Assembly: GCA_002700285.1 (NCBI GenBank) | Contig: PACT01000032.1 | Location: 21,355 to 57,539 of the forward strand | Length of the DNA stretch: 36,185 nucleotides | From: Crocinitomicaceae bacterium | Lineage (GTDB): Bacteria > Bacteroidota > Bacteroidia > Flavobacteriales_D > Sanyastnellaceae | Reading direction: 5' to 3' | Shown: piece after piece, positions 1-8,907 of the stretch | Numbering within the stretch: the stretch's first letter is position 1 | Layout: each line of letters begins with the position of its first letter | Made by a program: the position numbers and the translations under genes | The notes under the pieces: model-generated | Database searches by the model: none | The model's input: the letters and a program-made list of their open reading frames with translations, nothing else | Told to the model about the DNA's origin: nothing

Positions 1-2114
1 ACCAATGTTGCGGGCCCCACGTCAAGGAAAAGGTATTGATCGGCAAGCGTAGGATTCCTGAGGGCTGAACTATAAGAAATTCGAGCAAAATCCTTGGTGT
101 TGGGTGACCAAACCAATGATATTGCGGGAGATACCATAAGAGGAAAGTTCTCGTTTTTATCCACTCTTACTGTTCCAGTAACAATCATATTGTCTTCTAA
201 AAAACGTTTTTTCACCCCCAAATAGGCACCCGCTTCTGCATTTGAAATCACGACTCCAGAGGTGTCACTAAAAATAGTGCCTTCGCTGACAGGTGTGTAT
301 TGCCTGAAATTTCCGCCCACTCTTATTTCTTCAAGAAACCACGGCTCAAATTTGTATTCTCCATGGACATGTAACAAAGACGATAAATCGTGGAATCTGG
401 TCCCGCCCTCACCTTCGTTGTTTTTGCTCGTAATTAATCGATTAAACAGCGTATTAAAATCATCTGAACCAGGGACGAGATGACCGACAGGATCAATGGC
501 TACGGCAGACAAATTCGCATATCCTTCGTTTGTCCACTGTTCCACTTGACTGTGCCAATAGGTGAGATTGCCCTGGTTTTCATCAAACCACTGATCTTCT
601 GCACCTTCAGGAATACCTGCAAGGGGTAACAAATAGAGAAATGTGCCGTCAGCTGTGAAGACACTGTCAAAACCCAGAAACTCTAATTCAGGATAGGTGT
701 CTGAGATTGATGGTGCGATAGAATCCACCCAGTATTCTTCATAGACTCTCGCCCAATTGTTGTGGTTCCTTGTTGAATCTTGCAGCTTTAAAGCAGTCGC
801 ATAGGGATCATATGAATCTCCCGCATCTTCATTTGTCCTGTAAGCCCTTATGAACCATTTGTTTTTCTTTCTTAACTCTAAGCGATGTTGGTAGAATTCA
901 ATATTTTTTAAGCTAAATCTATTGTCACCTTGGTAAACCGTTGTCCCTTTGCCCATGTTAAATCCGTAAATCAACTCTGGACTCTCATACGTTTTCTCAG
1001 GTTGCAAACGCCAATGACCGCTCACACTCACCTTCGTATTGTTTGTATTGTAATCTACCAAATCCACCTCTTTATATCCAGTACGGTAAATGGTGCCTAA
1101 ACCTCTGTAGGCATTGCCGGGAGGAGGATTATAGTCAAAGCGAGGCTGGAATTCGTCTCCATAGATGTTCACCGCATCATAGCGCCCGGGATTTGAGGCT
1201 GAAACTGATGACCCATCAATGGGGTCGTAGTTCGTAGCCTGCCAGTCATAGGCTTCGAATCTGAAAAAATTAATCTTGTAAGCAAAAAAGGGATCTCCCT
1301 CATCATTTTCTATCACGTCAGCCCATCGAAAACCGGTTTCAAAAAGGGGACGCTCTCCTTTTTTTGTAGTTTCCCCTAGCTTGGTAGAGACGCTTAACCC
1401 AGGAAATACAAAGGGGTCCTTTGTTTCCATATTGATAACACCGTTAAAAGCTCCAGGGCCAAAAAATGCTGAACTCGCGCCCGCTATGATTTCTACTGAT
1501 TTAACGTCGAGATCTGGTGCCCCTAGAAAATTTCCCAATGAGAAATTAAGTCCAGGACTTTGGTTATCTACACCATCAATCAGTTGCAATGAACGCACCG
1601 GAGAAGTGGAGTTAAAACCACGCGTATTGATAATTTTAAAACCGAGAGAAGCAGAGGTGATATCAACACCCTTCAAATTTCCCAACCCCTCATAAAAGTT
1701 TCCTGAAGGTGCCTCTTTAATTGCGATTAAGTCCATCGTCTCAACGGTGAGTGGCGCTTGTTTCTGCTTTTCCGAAATCCTCGAGCCTACGACTTCTGCG
1801 GCCCCGATTAATATTTGATCTGGAATGAGCTTGACTTCTAACTTCTCCTGTGTCGAATTTACCGTGATTGATTTTATTCCATATCCGATAAAAGAGACCT
1901 GAAGAACGACTGGCAACCCTGCAACTTCGAGTCGAAAAAGCCCATCAAAATCAGTCGTAACACCTTGCCCAGTTTCAGGAACTACCACGCTCGCAGAAAA
2001 CATGGGCTCGCCAGTGTCACCATCAATCACATGGCCACGCACAACGGATTGAGCGGACGCACTCAAGCTGACCATTGAACAAAATAAAATTAAAATGACG
2101 TGTACCTTACTCAT
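1..2114 (-). CDS. TonB-dependent outer-membrane receptor (3' end outside window)
   Basis: Outer-membrane active-transport receptor; the substrate cannot be told. About 704 N-terminal residues are in the window, and the frame stays open to the left edge, so the end of the beta-barrel is missing. Residues 1-22 are a signal peptide ending ASAQ. Residues about 23-105 fit the carboxypeptidase-regulatory-like beta-sandwich common in Bacteroidota receptors (GHVIDGDTGEPM, then TDFDGLFRLEV). From about residue 115 comes a plug domain (APLTVETMD, NTRGFNS, IDGVDNQSPG, GPGAFNGVINMETKDP), followed by a barrel rich in aromatic residues. It is the last gene of the minus-strand run from adk, 53 bases after the S4 gene, and may have its own promoter. 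No SusD-like partner is visible, so a glycan-uptake role is not supported; a siderophore or other small-ligand receptor is equally possible. Confidence 0.9.
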   Translation of the reverse strand, partial: MSKVHVILILFCSMVSLSASAQSVVRGHVIDGDTGEPMFSASVVVPETGQGVTTDFDGLFRLEVAGLPVVLQVSFIGYGIKSITVNSTQEKLEVKLIPDQILIGAAEVVGSRISEKQKQAPLTVETMDLIAIKEAPSGNFYEGLGNLKGVDITSASLGFKIINTRGFNSTSPVRSLQLIDGVDNQSPGLNFSLGNFLGAPDLDVKSVEIIAGASSAFFGPGAFNGVINMETKDPFVFPGLSVSTKLGETTKKGERPLFETGFRWADVIENDEGDPFFAYKINFFRFEAYDWQATNYDPIDGSSVSASNPGRYDAVNIYGDEFQPRFDYNPPPGNAYRGLGTIYRTGYKEVDLVDYNTNNTKVSVSGHWRLQPEKTYESPELIYGFNMGKGTTVYQGDNRFSLKNIEFYQHRLELRKKNKWFIRAYRTNEDAGDSYDPYATALKLQDSTRNHNNWARVYEEYWVDSIAPSISDTYPELEFLGFDSVFTADGTFLYLLPLAGIPEGAEDQWFDENQGNLTYWHSQVEQWTNEGYANLSAVAIDPVGHLVPGSDDFNTLFNRLITSKNNEGEGGTRFHDLSSLLHVHGEYKFEPWFLEEIRVGGNFRQYTPVSEGTIFSDTSGVVISNAEAGAYLGVKKRFLEDNMIVTGTVRVDKNENFPLMVSPAISLVWSPNTKDFARISYSSALRNPTLADQYLFLDVGPATL

Positions 2115-2167
2115 ATCTATGTTTTCGAACGTGAAAGATGATAAATATTATGCGGAATTCGACGAAA

Positions 2168-2389
2168 TCAATGCTTAATTATGCAGACTTTATTCGTTGT
2201 ATCAAAGACAACAATGTCTCCATTGCGAAGTTTTCTCCGCTTTCTTAATTCAATTTCATCGTTTACAGACACCATCCCCTCTGTCACAAACATCTTTGCT
2301 TCTCCACCTGACATGGCAAGTCCTGTCGCTTTCAGAAGCTGAGCAAGATCAATGTATTCTGTTTTAAGGAGGAAGTCCTGGCTTTCCAT
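2168..2389 (-). CDS. Small S4-domain RNA-binding protein (YbcJ-like)
   Basis: A 73-residue protein made almost entirely of one S4 RNA-binding fold. The typical core is visible: YIDLAQLLKATGLAMSGGEAK, then VSVNDEIELRKRRKLRNGDIV, matching the helix-turn-beta pattern of YbcJ/S4_2 proteins, in which the GGEAK and RKRxKLRxGD segments contact RNA. Length is normal for the family. It lies 18 bases downstream of the E1 gene on the same strand and is probably cotranscribed. The exact RNA target is unknown; family members are thought to bind ribosomal or other structured RNA. Confidence 0.85.
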   Translation of the reverse strand: MESQDFLLKTEYIDLAQLLKATGLAMSGGEAKMFVTEGMVSVNDEIELRKRRKLRNGDIVVFDTTNKVCIIKH

Positions 2390-2407
2390 ATAAAATCAAG
2401 TATGTTG

Positions 2408-4792
2408 TTAAATAACTGGGAAACGTGAAGGGTCTGTTTCATTCATATATGAATAAGCAGACTCAACGATATCGTCAACTGAGGGTTTTGAGAAGTAATC
2501 ACCGTCTGAAGTATACGCAGGAAGATGAGGTTTGGCTGTGAGCGTTCTCGGCTGACTGTCAAGATGCGTCCACGCGCCTTGTCTGTTGAGTACATCATCA
2601 AGAAGATAAGCAGTCGCTCCGCCAGGAACATCCTCATCGACGATGAGAAGGCGATTCGTTCGCGACACAGATTCGGCAGTGATACCATGGATATCAAATG
2701 GCAGGAGTGTTTGAGCATCAACGAGCTCTACCTCAATGCCCAGTTCTGAGAGTCGGTCAGCAGCATTTGTGCAGAGATTAAATGTTGATCCGTAGCTCAA
2801 AATTGTCAGGTCTGATCCCGAACGTGTGATTTCTGGTTTTCCAAGCGGCACAGTAAATGCACCGCAATTTGAGGGCATGAATTCTTTTTTGCGGTATCCG
2901 TTAAGACACTCGATCACCACTGCAGGCTCTTCAGCACGCAACAGGGTATTGTACATCCCCGCTGCTTGAACCATATTTCTCGGCACGCATATATGCATTC
3001 CTCTTAAGCTAGAGATGATTGCGCCCATTGGAGATCCGCTATGCCAAATACCTTCAAGTCTGTGACCTCTGGTCCGAACGATGAGCGGTGCTTTTTGACC
3101 TCCTGCTGTGCGATAACGAACAGTGGCAAGATCGTCACGAAGAATTTGCAACGCATAGTATAAGTAATCCAGATACTGAATCTCAGCGATAGGTCGCAAT
3201 CCTCTCAGCGCCATGCCTATGCCGGAACCGATGATGGTACACTCGCGAATTCCTGTATCTGAAACGCGCACCTCCCCAAATTGTTCTTGCATGCCTTCCA
3301 TGACTTGATTCACCCCTCCGATTCCGCCCACGTCTTCCCCAAACGTCAGCACGTTTGGATACTGTGAGAAAATCTCTTGAAAGTTTTTTTGTAGCACAAG
3401 ACGACCGTCCACCTGTTCATCGGAAAAAACAGCTGGAATTTCGGGGACATTTAATGCGCTGTCTGAATCATCCGAATAAAGATGGTTGTTGTATTTCTCT
3501 TTTGAAATAGATCTTGCCGCAGCAAGCCAATTGCTAAGGGCGGTTCTCCCTGTAGAATTTGATCCTGCAGAATCAATCAATGCACGGCGAACTTCCGAGA
3601 AAATTTCTGCCCTTCCTGGCTCCAATGCCTTTTCAAGCTTGGATGCGCTCTCGGAATTGTCACCTTCTAATCCCCGCATCAATGCCACGACTGAATTCAC
3701 ATTTCCATCTATGTCAAGTCTGTATTGCCTCCACGCTTCTTTTTGATGTGAACGCACTTCCTTTTTTGCTTCTTTTCTGATTTCAACAAGTTCATCTTTT
3801 GTGGCAGCACCCTCTAAAATGAGAAATTTCTCCATCTGCGAAATACAATCATATTCGGCAGCCCACTCAAGTCTTTCCTTAGTCTTATAACGCTCATGTG
3901 AACCCGAAGTGGAGTGACCCTGAGGTTGTGTTAATTCTTCTACATGAACCAAAACTGGGAGATGGTTCTCCCGACAAACCCGCTCCGCCTCTTCATAAGT
4001 CGCTACAAGTGCAGGGTAATCCCATCCATTGACTCTAAAAATAGTAAGCCCATTCGTGCCCTCTGATTTTTGAAAACCGCCCAAAGCAATTGAAATACTT
4101 TCCTTCGTGGTTTGGTATTGCTTCGGAACAGAAATGCCATACCCATCATCCCAAACCGACATCAACATTGGCACCTCCAACACACAAGCCGCATTTATTG
4201 TCTCCCAGAATGCGCCCTGTGAAGTACTTGCATCGCCAATGGTGCCGATCGCAATTTCGTTTCCTTCACGAGTAAACTTTTTAGATAATTTGGCCAAATC
4301 AGGCAGTGTTTTATAGATCTTGCTGGCTTGAGCCAGTCCGAGCAAACGTGGCATCTGACCACCTGTAGGGCTTATGTCTGACGAACTATTTACATCTGCC
4401 ATTTGATCCAACCAGTCTCCCTCATCGTTTAAGATCCGCGTTGCAAAGTGCCCCCCCATTTGGCGTCCCGCTGAGAAGGGCTCATGCTTGACATCTGCAT
4501 GGCCGTATAGGGCCGCAAAATATTGCTGAACATTGAGGAGTCCTCTGGACATCATAAACGTTTGATCTCTGTAGTAACCACTCCTCCAATCTCCTGGTCT
4601 GACAACCTTTGCAAGCGCAATCTGACACATTTCCTTGCCATCCCCGAAAATGCCAAATTTGGCTTTGCCTGTGAGCACTTCCTTCCTGCCTAACAAAGAC
4701 ACCTCACGACTCACGCACGCCAATTGAAAATCCGCCAACAACATTTTACGGAAATCAACTTCTATTTCGGGTGCATTTTTCTTGTCTGACAT
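2408..4792 (-). CDS. 2-oxoacid dehydrogenase E1, fused alpha and beta subunits
   Basis: Thiamine-diphosphate-dependent E1 of a pyruvate or branched-chain 2-oxoacid dehydrogenase complex, 794 residues with the alpha half (about 1-370) and beta half (about 455-794) on one chain. The cofactor site is seen as GDAS (186-189) followed by WDDGYGIS (214-221), so the usual GDG...NN signature is GDA...DD here. GHSTSGS (292-298) corresponds to the phosphorylation-loop region of E1 alpha. The beta half shows FGEDVGGIGGV, SDTGIRE and the PRNMVQAAGM region. The C-terminal transketolase-like domain contains VELVDAQTLLPFD. It lies 30 bases after psuG and 18 bases before the S4 gene. A possible E3 partner, lpdA, is divergent at 7476; no E2 is in the window. 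Substrate cannot be fixed from sequence: branched-chain 2-oxoacids are the usual annotation for fused forms. Confidence 0.88.
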   Translation of the reverse strand: MSDKKNAPEIEVDFRKMLLADFQLACVSREVSLLGRKEVLTGKAKFGIFGDGKEMCQIALAKVVRPGDWRSGYYRDQTFMMSRGLLNVQQYFAALYGHADVKHEPFSAGRQMGGHFATRILNDEGDWLDQMADVNSSSDISPTGGQMPRLLGLAQASKIYKTLPDLAKLSKKFTREGNEIAIGTIGDASTSQGAFWETINAACVLEVPMLMSVWDDGYGISVPKQYQTTKESISIALGGFQKSEGTNGLTIFRVNGWDYPALVATYEEAERVCRENHLPVLVHVEELTQPQGHSTSGSHERYKTKERLEWAAEYDCISQMEKFLILEGAATKDELVEIRKEAKKEVRSHQKEAWRQYRLDIDGNVNSVVALMRGLEGDNSESASKLEKALEPGRAEIFSEVRRALIDSAGSNSTGRTALSNWLAAARSISKEKYNNHLYSDDSDSALNVPEIPAVFSDEQVDGRLVLQKNFQEIFSQYPNVLTFGEDVGGIGGVNQVMEGMQEQFGEVRVSDTGIRECTIIGSGIGMALRGLRPIAEIQYLDYLYYALQILRDDLATVRYRTAGGQKAPLIVRTRGHRLEGIWHSGSPMGAIISSLRGMHICVPRNMVQAAGMYNTLLRAEEPAVVIECLNGYRKKEFMPSNCGAFTVPLGKPEITRSGSDLTILSYGSTFNLCTNAADRLSELGIEVELVDAQTLLPFDIHGITAESVSRTNRLLIVDEDVPGGATAYLLDDVLNRQGAWTHLDSQPRTLTAKPHLPAYTSDGDYFSKPSVDDIVESAYSYMNETDPSRFPVI

Positions 4793-4822
4793 CAGCGCGA
4801 AGATACGAATTCAAAGACCGAA

Positions 4823-5737
4823 TCAGACGCGCTTAGCGAACGCAAAAGCGATCTTTGCGCCGAGTCTCGCATTATTCTCAACGAGCGCCACATTTGCTGC
4901 CAAACTGTCTCCTCCGGTCGCTTCAGACACATGCGAAAGAATGAAAGGAGTGATTTCCTTACCCGCAACACCTGCTTTTTTTGCGCGAATCAAAGCATTT
5001 TCAATGGCCGCATTAATCGCCTTAGGGTCCGCCTCAAACGCTTCGGGTATTGGGTTGGCTATCAGGATTGATCCGCCGATGCCCAAATCCCATTTTGACT
5101 TCATAATGTTAACAAGATCGTCTACTGTGTCCGCTTTTGCGACCAACTTAAGGCCACTCTTCCTTGTATAAAAAGCAGGTAACTCGTCTGTCTTGTATCC
5201 CACCACAGGCACGCCTTTGGTTTCTAAAATCTCAAGCGTTTTCGGCAAATCTAATATCGCCTTGACGCCAGCACTGACGACGGCCACATCACGAATTGCA
5301 AGTTCCTCAAGATCCGAACTGACATCCATGGATGTTTCCGCCCCTCTGTGAGCTCCACCTATCCCTCCTGTCACAAACACTTTAATGCCAGCTGCATGCG
5401 CAATGACCAAGGTTCCACTTACAGTCGTTGCCCCCAACGCTTTGGATGCAATTGCAATCGGTATATCTCGTCGACTTACTTTCAGCACGTCCTTCTCCTT
5501 TGCAATCCGTTCCAACAAGGCATCATCAATTCCTACGCATACTTTGCCCCCTGCGATTGCAATGATGGCTGGAACACATCCTGCATCCCTAATGATGCTG
5601 CCAAGTCGCTTTGCGGTATTGACATTTTCAGGATAGGGCATTCCATGCGCAATAATTGTCGACTCTAGGGCGACAACAGGCACACCGCAACGCATGGCCT
5701 CACGGACCTCTTCGCTATATGCAATCAGCGCTTTCAC
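4823..5737 (-). CDS. psuG: Pseudouridine-5'-phosphate glycosidase
   Basis: Reversible cleavage of the C-C glycosidic bond of pseudouridine 5'-phosphate to uracil and ribose 5-phosphate, cytoplasmic. The 304-residue length is standard. Family signatures are clear: VALESTIIAHGMPYP with the conserved Glu25, TGGIGGAHRGAETSMDVSSDL with the metal-site Asp138, SAGVKAILDL with the Schiff-base Lys159, and the C-terminal SLAANVALVENNARLGAKIA. It lies 2 bases after obgE and 30 bases before the E1 gene in the adk-led run. The usual partner, pseudouridine kinase PsuK, is not adjacent, so the source of the phosphorylated substrate is not explained by this window. Confidence 0.95.
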   Translation of the reverse strand: MKALIAYSEEVREAMRCGVPVVALESTIIAHGMPYPENVNTAKRLGSIIRDAGCVPAIIAIAGGKVCVGIDDALLERIAKEKDVLKVSRRDIPIAIASKALGATTVSGTLVIAHAAGIKVFVTGGIGGAHRGAETSMDVSSDLEELAIRDVAVVSAGVKAILDLPKTLEILETKGVPVVGYKTDELPAFYTRKSGLKLVAKADTVDDLVNIMKSKWDLGIGGSILIANPIPEAFEADPKAINAAIENALIRAKKAGVAGKEITPFILSHVSEATGGDSLAANVALVENNARLGAKIAFAFAKRV

Positions 5738-5739
5738 AA

Positions 5740-6804
5740 CTACTTAACCAGCGGTGGAGGGAGTGGCGCAAAGGGACCCTTGGAGAGTCCCGTATCAGGA
5801 TTTGCATCTTCTATGGCTGCCATAATTTGGTCTTTTAAGGTGTCCAAATTCTTGTGTGCGATTGCACTGAAAAACAAGGGATTCAAATTCGGTGCTTCTT
5901 TCATGAGCAGAGACCTCATTTCTTCCTCCAATTCTTCATCCAGTAGATCCGATTTTGAAATCGCTAAAATCCGCTGTTTGTCAAGCATTTGAGGATTGTA
6001 CTTTTCTAACTCTCCAAGCAATGTCCGATACGCAGCAACAATATCATCCGCATCGGCAGGCACCAAAAAGAGCAGTACAGGATTGCGTTCTATGTGTCTT
6101 AAAAACCTTACTCCCAAACCTTTACCATCCGCTGCGCCTTCAATAATCCCTGGGATATCGGCCATCACAAAGGATCGATCATCTCTGTAGGCTACAATCC
6201 CCAAATTTGGTCTTAACGTCGTAAATGGATAATCTGCAATCTCAGGTTTGGCAGCACTTACAACAGACAGCAATGTCGATTTTCCGGCATTTGGGAAACC
6301 TACCAAGCCTACATCTCCGAGCAACTTCAACTCTAAAACTTTCCACTCTTCCAAACCATCTTGACCTGGTTGCGCATATTCAGGGCTTTGGTTTGTTGAC
6401 GATTTAAAGTGGTCATTTCCTCTTCCACCTAACCCACCTCTCGTCACCACCACGGTTTGGCCTTCTTCTGTGATCTCACACACAACCTTATCAGATTCAA
6501 CGTCACGAATAATAGTGCCTAGAGGAACATCGATGATTTTATCTTCACCCTCAGCGCCGTGCCTGTGGTTTCGGCTTCCGCTTTCACCGTGACCGGCAAT
6601 GATATGTTTTTGATACTTCAAGTGGAGAAGCGTCCATTTGTTGGAACTTCCTCTCACAATTACGTGGCCACCTCTCCCACCATCCCCACCATCAGGTCCT
6701 CCTTTCGATGTGGTTCTGTTACGCATCATATGCAACGATCCAGCCCCTCCTTTTCCAGAACGGCAACAGATTTTTACATAGTCCACAAAATTTTGAATCG
6801 CCAT
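5740..6804 (-). CDS. obgE: Obg/CgtA family GTPase
   Basis: Essential ribosome-associated GTPase acting in large-subunit maturation and the stress response. The Gly-rich Obg domain fills residues 1-160 ([38 protein letters not shown]). The G domain follows with P-loop GFPNAGKST (169-177), switch TTLRPN, G3 DIPGIIEGA (216-224), G4 SKSD and G5 SAIAHKNL. At 354 residues it lacks the long C-terminal OCT extension of some Obg proteins. The end is a short Pro-rich tail. It starts 2 bases after the adk stop and is followed by psuG after 2 bases, so all three are surely cotranscribed. Confidence 0.96.
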   Translation of the reverse strand: MAIQNFVDYVKICCRSGKGGAGSLHMMRNRTTSKGGPDGGDGGRGGHVIVRGSSNKWTLLHLKYQKHIIAGHGESGSRNHRHGAEGEDKIIDVPLGTIIRDVESDKVVCEITEEGQTVVVTRGGLGGRGNDHFKSSTNQSPEYAQPGQDGLEEWKVLELKLLGDVGLVGFPNAGKSTLLSVVSAAKPEIADYPFTTLRPNLGIVAYRDDRSFVMADIPGIIEGAADGKGLGVRFLRHIERNPVLLFLVPADADDIVAAYRTLLGELEKYNPQMLDKQRILAISKSDLLDEELEEEMRSLLMKEAPNLNPLFFSAIAHKNLDTLKDQIMAAIEDANPDTGLSKGPFAPLPPPLVK

Positions 6805-6806
6805 GA

Positions 6807-7373
6807 TTATCCGATAGCCTGAACCAAACGACGCGTAATTTCCTCCACAGACCCGAGTCCATTAATGGTCTTAAATTTTCCGCGTGCCTTGTAAAAATCA
6901 GCGACAGGCGCAGTTTCTGCATGATACACATTGATACGATTCTGGATCACAGTCTCGTCGGCATCATCTGCCCGTCCACTTGTCACTGCCCTCGCCAAAA
7001 GTCGCTTTTTAAGTTCACCCTCCTCAACTTCTAAAGAAAGCATGGTCTCAATGGATTCTCCCCTCGACGTCAGAAACGCATCAAGCGCCTCAGCTTGAGC
7101 TGTCGTTCTTGGAAACCCATCAAAAATAAACCCTTCTGCTTCAGCATGTTTCTCTACTTCTGCTTTAAGCATAGAGATTGTCACCTCATCAGGGACCAAT
7201 TGACCTTGATCCATATATGATTGAGCCAGGTTCCCCAACGCCGTTCCAGATTTAATGTTATATCTAAAAACATCCCCCGTGCTCAGGTGAACCAGGTGAT
7301 AATGGTTCACTAAAAATTCACTTTGAGTTCCTTTCCCTGCACCTGGAGGACCAAATAAAACGAGGTTTCTCAT
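6807..7373 (-). CDS. adk: Adenylate kinase
   Basis: Converts ATP + AMP to 2 ADP. The P-loop GPPGAGKGT is at residues 8-16 with Lys14. The AMP-binding segment LSTGDVFR and the signature [17 protein letters not shown] follow. The region after the catalytic Arg residues reads [16 protein letters not shown], a short LID without the Cys4 zinc site, giving 188 residues, normal for Bacteroidota. It is the first gene of the minus-strand run. A Bacteroidota -7 element (TACCTTTG on the minus strand) ends 17 bases before the start codon, so the run probably begins here. Confidence 0.96.
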   Translation of the reverse strand: MRNLVLFGPPGAGKGTQSEFLVNHYHLVHLSTGDVFRYNIKSGTALGNLAQSYMDQGQLVPDEVTISMLKAEVEKHAEAEGFIFDGFPRTTAQAEALDAFLTSRGESIETMLSLEVEEGELKKRLLARAVTSGRADDADETVIQNRINVYHAETAPVADFYKARGKFKTINGLGSVEEITRRLVQAIG

Positions 7374-7390
7374 AATTTTAATTTATTGGA

Positions 7391-7398
7391 CAAAGGTA
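7391..7398 (-). promoter_or_regulatory. Probable -7 promoter element for adk operon
   Basis: Minus-strand TACCTTTG matches the Bacteroidota TAnnTTTG -7 consensus exactly and lies 17 bases upstream of the adk ATG. No convincing TTG -33 element is seen at the expected spacing, so this is a partial match. Confidence 0.45.
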
Positions 7399-7475
7399 GC
7401 TTACAGACATACTACTACGGTGACTTAAAATAACTAACTTCGCCACATCAAAATTCCTTTAATAAGACTTAAAAA

Positions 7476-8864
7476 ATGAAATACGACGTTATCGTTTTAG
7501 GGAGTGGCCCTGGTGGCTACGTGACAGCAATTCGCGCATCTCAACTGGGGCTCAAGACTGCCATTATAGAGAGAGAGGAACTTGGAGGCATTTGTCTTAA
7601 CTGGGGATGTATCCCTACGAAGGCGCTTCTTAAAAGTGCAAACGTCTTTGAATATATCCAACATGCAGAATCTTATGGTATCAAGGTTTCCTCGTCTGAA
7701 GCTGATTTCGGGGCCATGGTAGGTCGCAGTAGAGATGTGGCAGACGGAATGTCCAAGGGTGTCACTTTTCTTCTGAAGAAGAATAAGGTAGACGTCATCA
7801 TGGGATCTGGAAAAGTACTTACTGGAAAGCGTATCGAAGTCAAGGCACATGATGGTGGAACGCAAGTCATTGAGGCAAGCAACATCATCATCGCTACGGG
7901 TGCACGGTCACGTGAATTGCCAAATCTCAAACAAGATGGAAAGAAAATCATCGGTTACCGTGAAGCATTAACGCTTAAGACGCAACCCAAGAAGATGGTG
8001 GTTGTAGGGTCAGGAGCGATAGGCGTAGAGTTCGCATACTTCTACAACGCGATTGGCACTGATGTGACCGTTGTTGAGTATATGGACAGTATCGTCCCTG
8101 TAGAAGACAAAGAAATCGGAAAGCAACTTGGCCGTTCCTTAAAGAAACAGGGAATCAGCATCAAAACTTCATCGGAAGTCACTTCCGTTGACACATCTGG
8201 TTCAGGATGTAAAGTGACTGTTAAAACAAAAAAAGGCGAAGAAGTGATCGCATGTGACATTGTACTGAGTGCCGTAGGCGTGATTGCAAACATTGAAAAC
8301 ATCGGACTTGAAGATGTCGGTATTGTGACTGACAACGGGAAGGTTATCGTGGACGAATACTACGGAACAAACATCCCAGGGTACTTCGCAATTGGCGATT
8401 GTGTGCCTGGCCAATCACTCGCACATGTGGCTTCTGCCGAAGGCATTATTTGCGTAGAAAAGATTTCGGGTGCGAACCCAGAAGCACTCGATTACGGCAA
8501 CATCCCGGGGTGTACTTACTGCTCACCTGAAGTTGCAAGCGTAGGCATGACTGAAGAGGCTGCAAAAGAAGCTGGATATGACATTAAAGTGGGGAAATTT
8601 CCGTTTTCTGCATCTGGAAAAGCAAGCGCATCAGGACACAAAGACGGATTTGTGAAACTCATTTTTGACGCCAAATATGGTGAACTTCTTGGCGGTCATA
8701 TGATTGGCGCCAATGTTACAGAAATGGTGGCCGAGCTGGTGGCTGTTCGCAAACTGGAAACAACGGGTCACGAACTCATCAAAACAGTCCACCCCCATCC
8801 TACCCTATCTGAGGCAATTATGGAAGCTGCAGCAGCAGCTTATGATGAGGTTATACACTTATAA
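7476..8864 (+). CDS. lpdA: Dihydrolipoyl dehydrogenase (E3)
   Basis: FAD-dependent E3 that reoxidises dihydrolipoyl groups of 2-oxoacid dehydrogenase and glycine-cleavage complexes. The FAD dinucleotide fold is GSGPGG (9-14). The redox disulfide is in GGICLNWGCIPTKALL, Cys40-Cys45. A second NAD fold reads VVVGSGAIGVEFA, then the FAD site FAIGDC. The C-terminal interface carries the catalytic His-Glu pair in HPHPTLSEAIMEA. Length 462 is standard. It is divergent from adk across 102 bases. E1 lies on the other strand 2.7 kb away, so E1 and E3 are near neighbours but not in one operon. Confidence 0.96.
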   Translation: MKYDVIVLGSGPGGYVTAIRASQLGLKTAIIEREELGGICLNWGCIPTKALLKSANVFEYIQHAESYGIKVSSSEADFGAMVGRSRDVADGMSKGVTFLLKKNKVDVIMGSGKVLTGKRIEVKAHDGGTQVIEASNIIIATGARSRELPNLKQDGKKIIGYREALTLKTQPKKMVVVGSGAIGVEFAYFYNAIGTDVTVVEYMDSIVPVEDKEIGKQLGRSLKKQGISIKTSSEVTSVDTSGSGCKVTVKTKKGEEVIACDIVLSAVGVIANIENIGLEDVGIVTDNGKVIVDEYYGTNIPGYFAIGDCVPGQSLAHVASAEGIICVEKISGANPEALDYGNIPGCTYCSPEVASVGMTEEAAKEAGYDIKVGKFPFSASGKASASGHKDGFVKLIFDAKYGELLGGHMIGANVTEMVAELVAVRKLETTGHELIKTVHPHPTLSEAIMEAAAAAYDEVIHL

Positions 8865-8907
8865 AAATAATTTCCACTGTATTTGATATAGTCCTACATT
8901 TAAGATC

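Noticed and set aside
1043-1695. Plus-strand open frames opposite the TonB-dependent receptor
   Set aside because: They are the complement of a continuous minus-strand receptor frame with clear family motifs.
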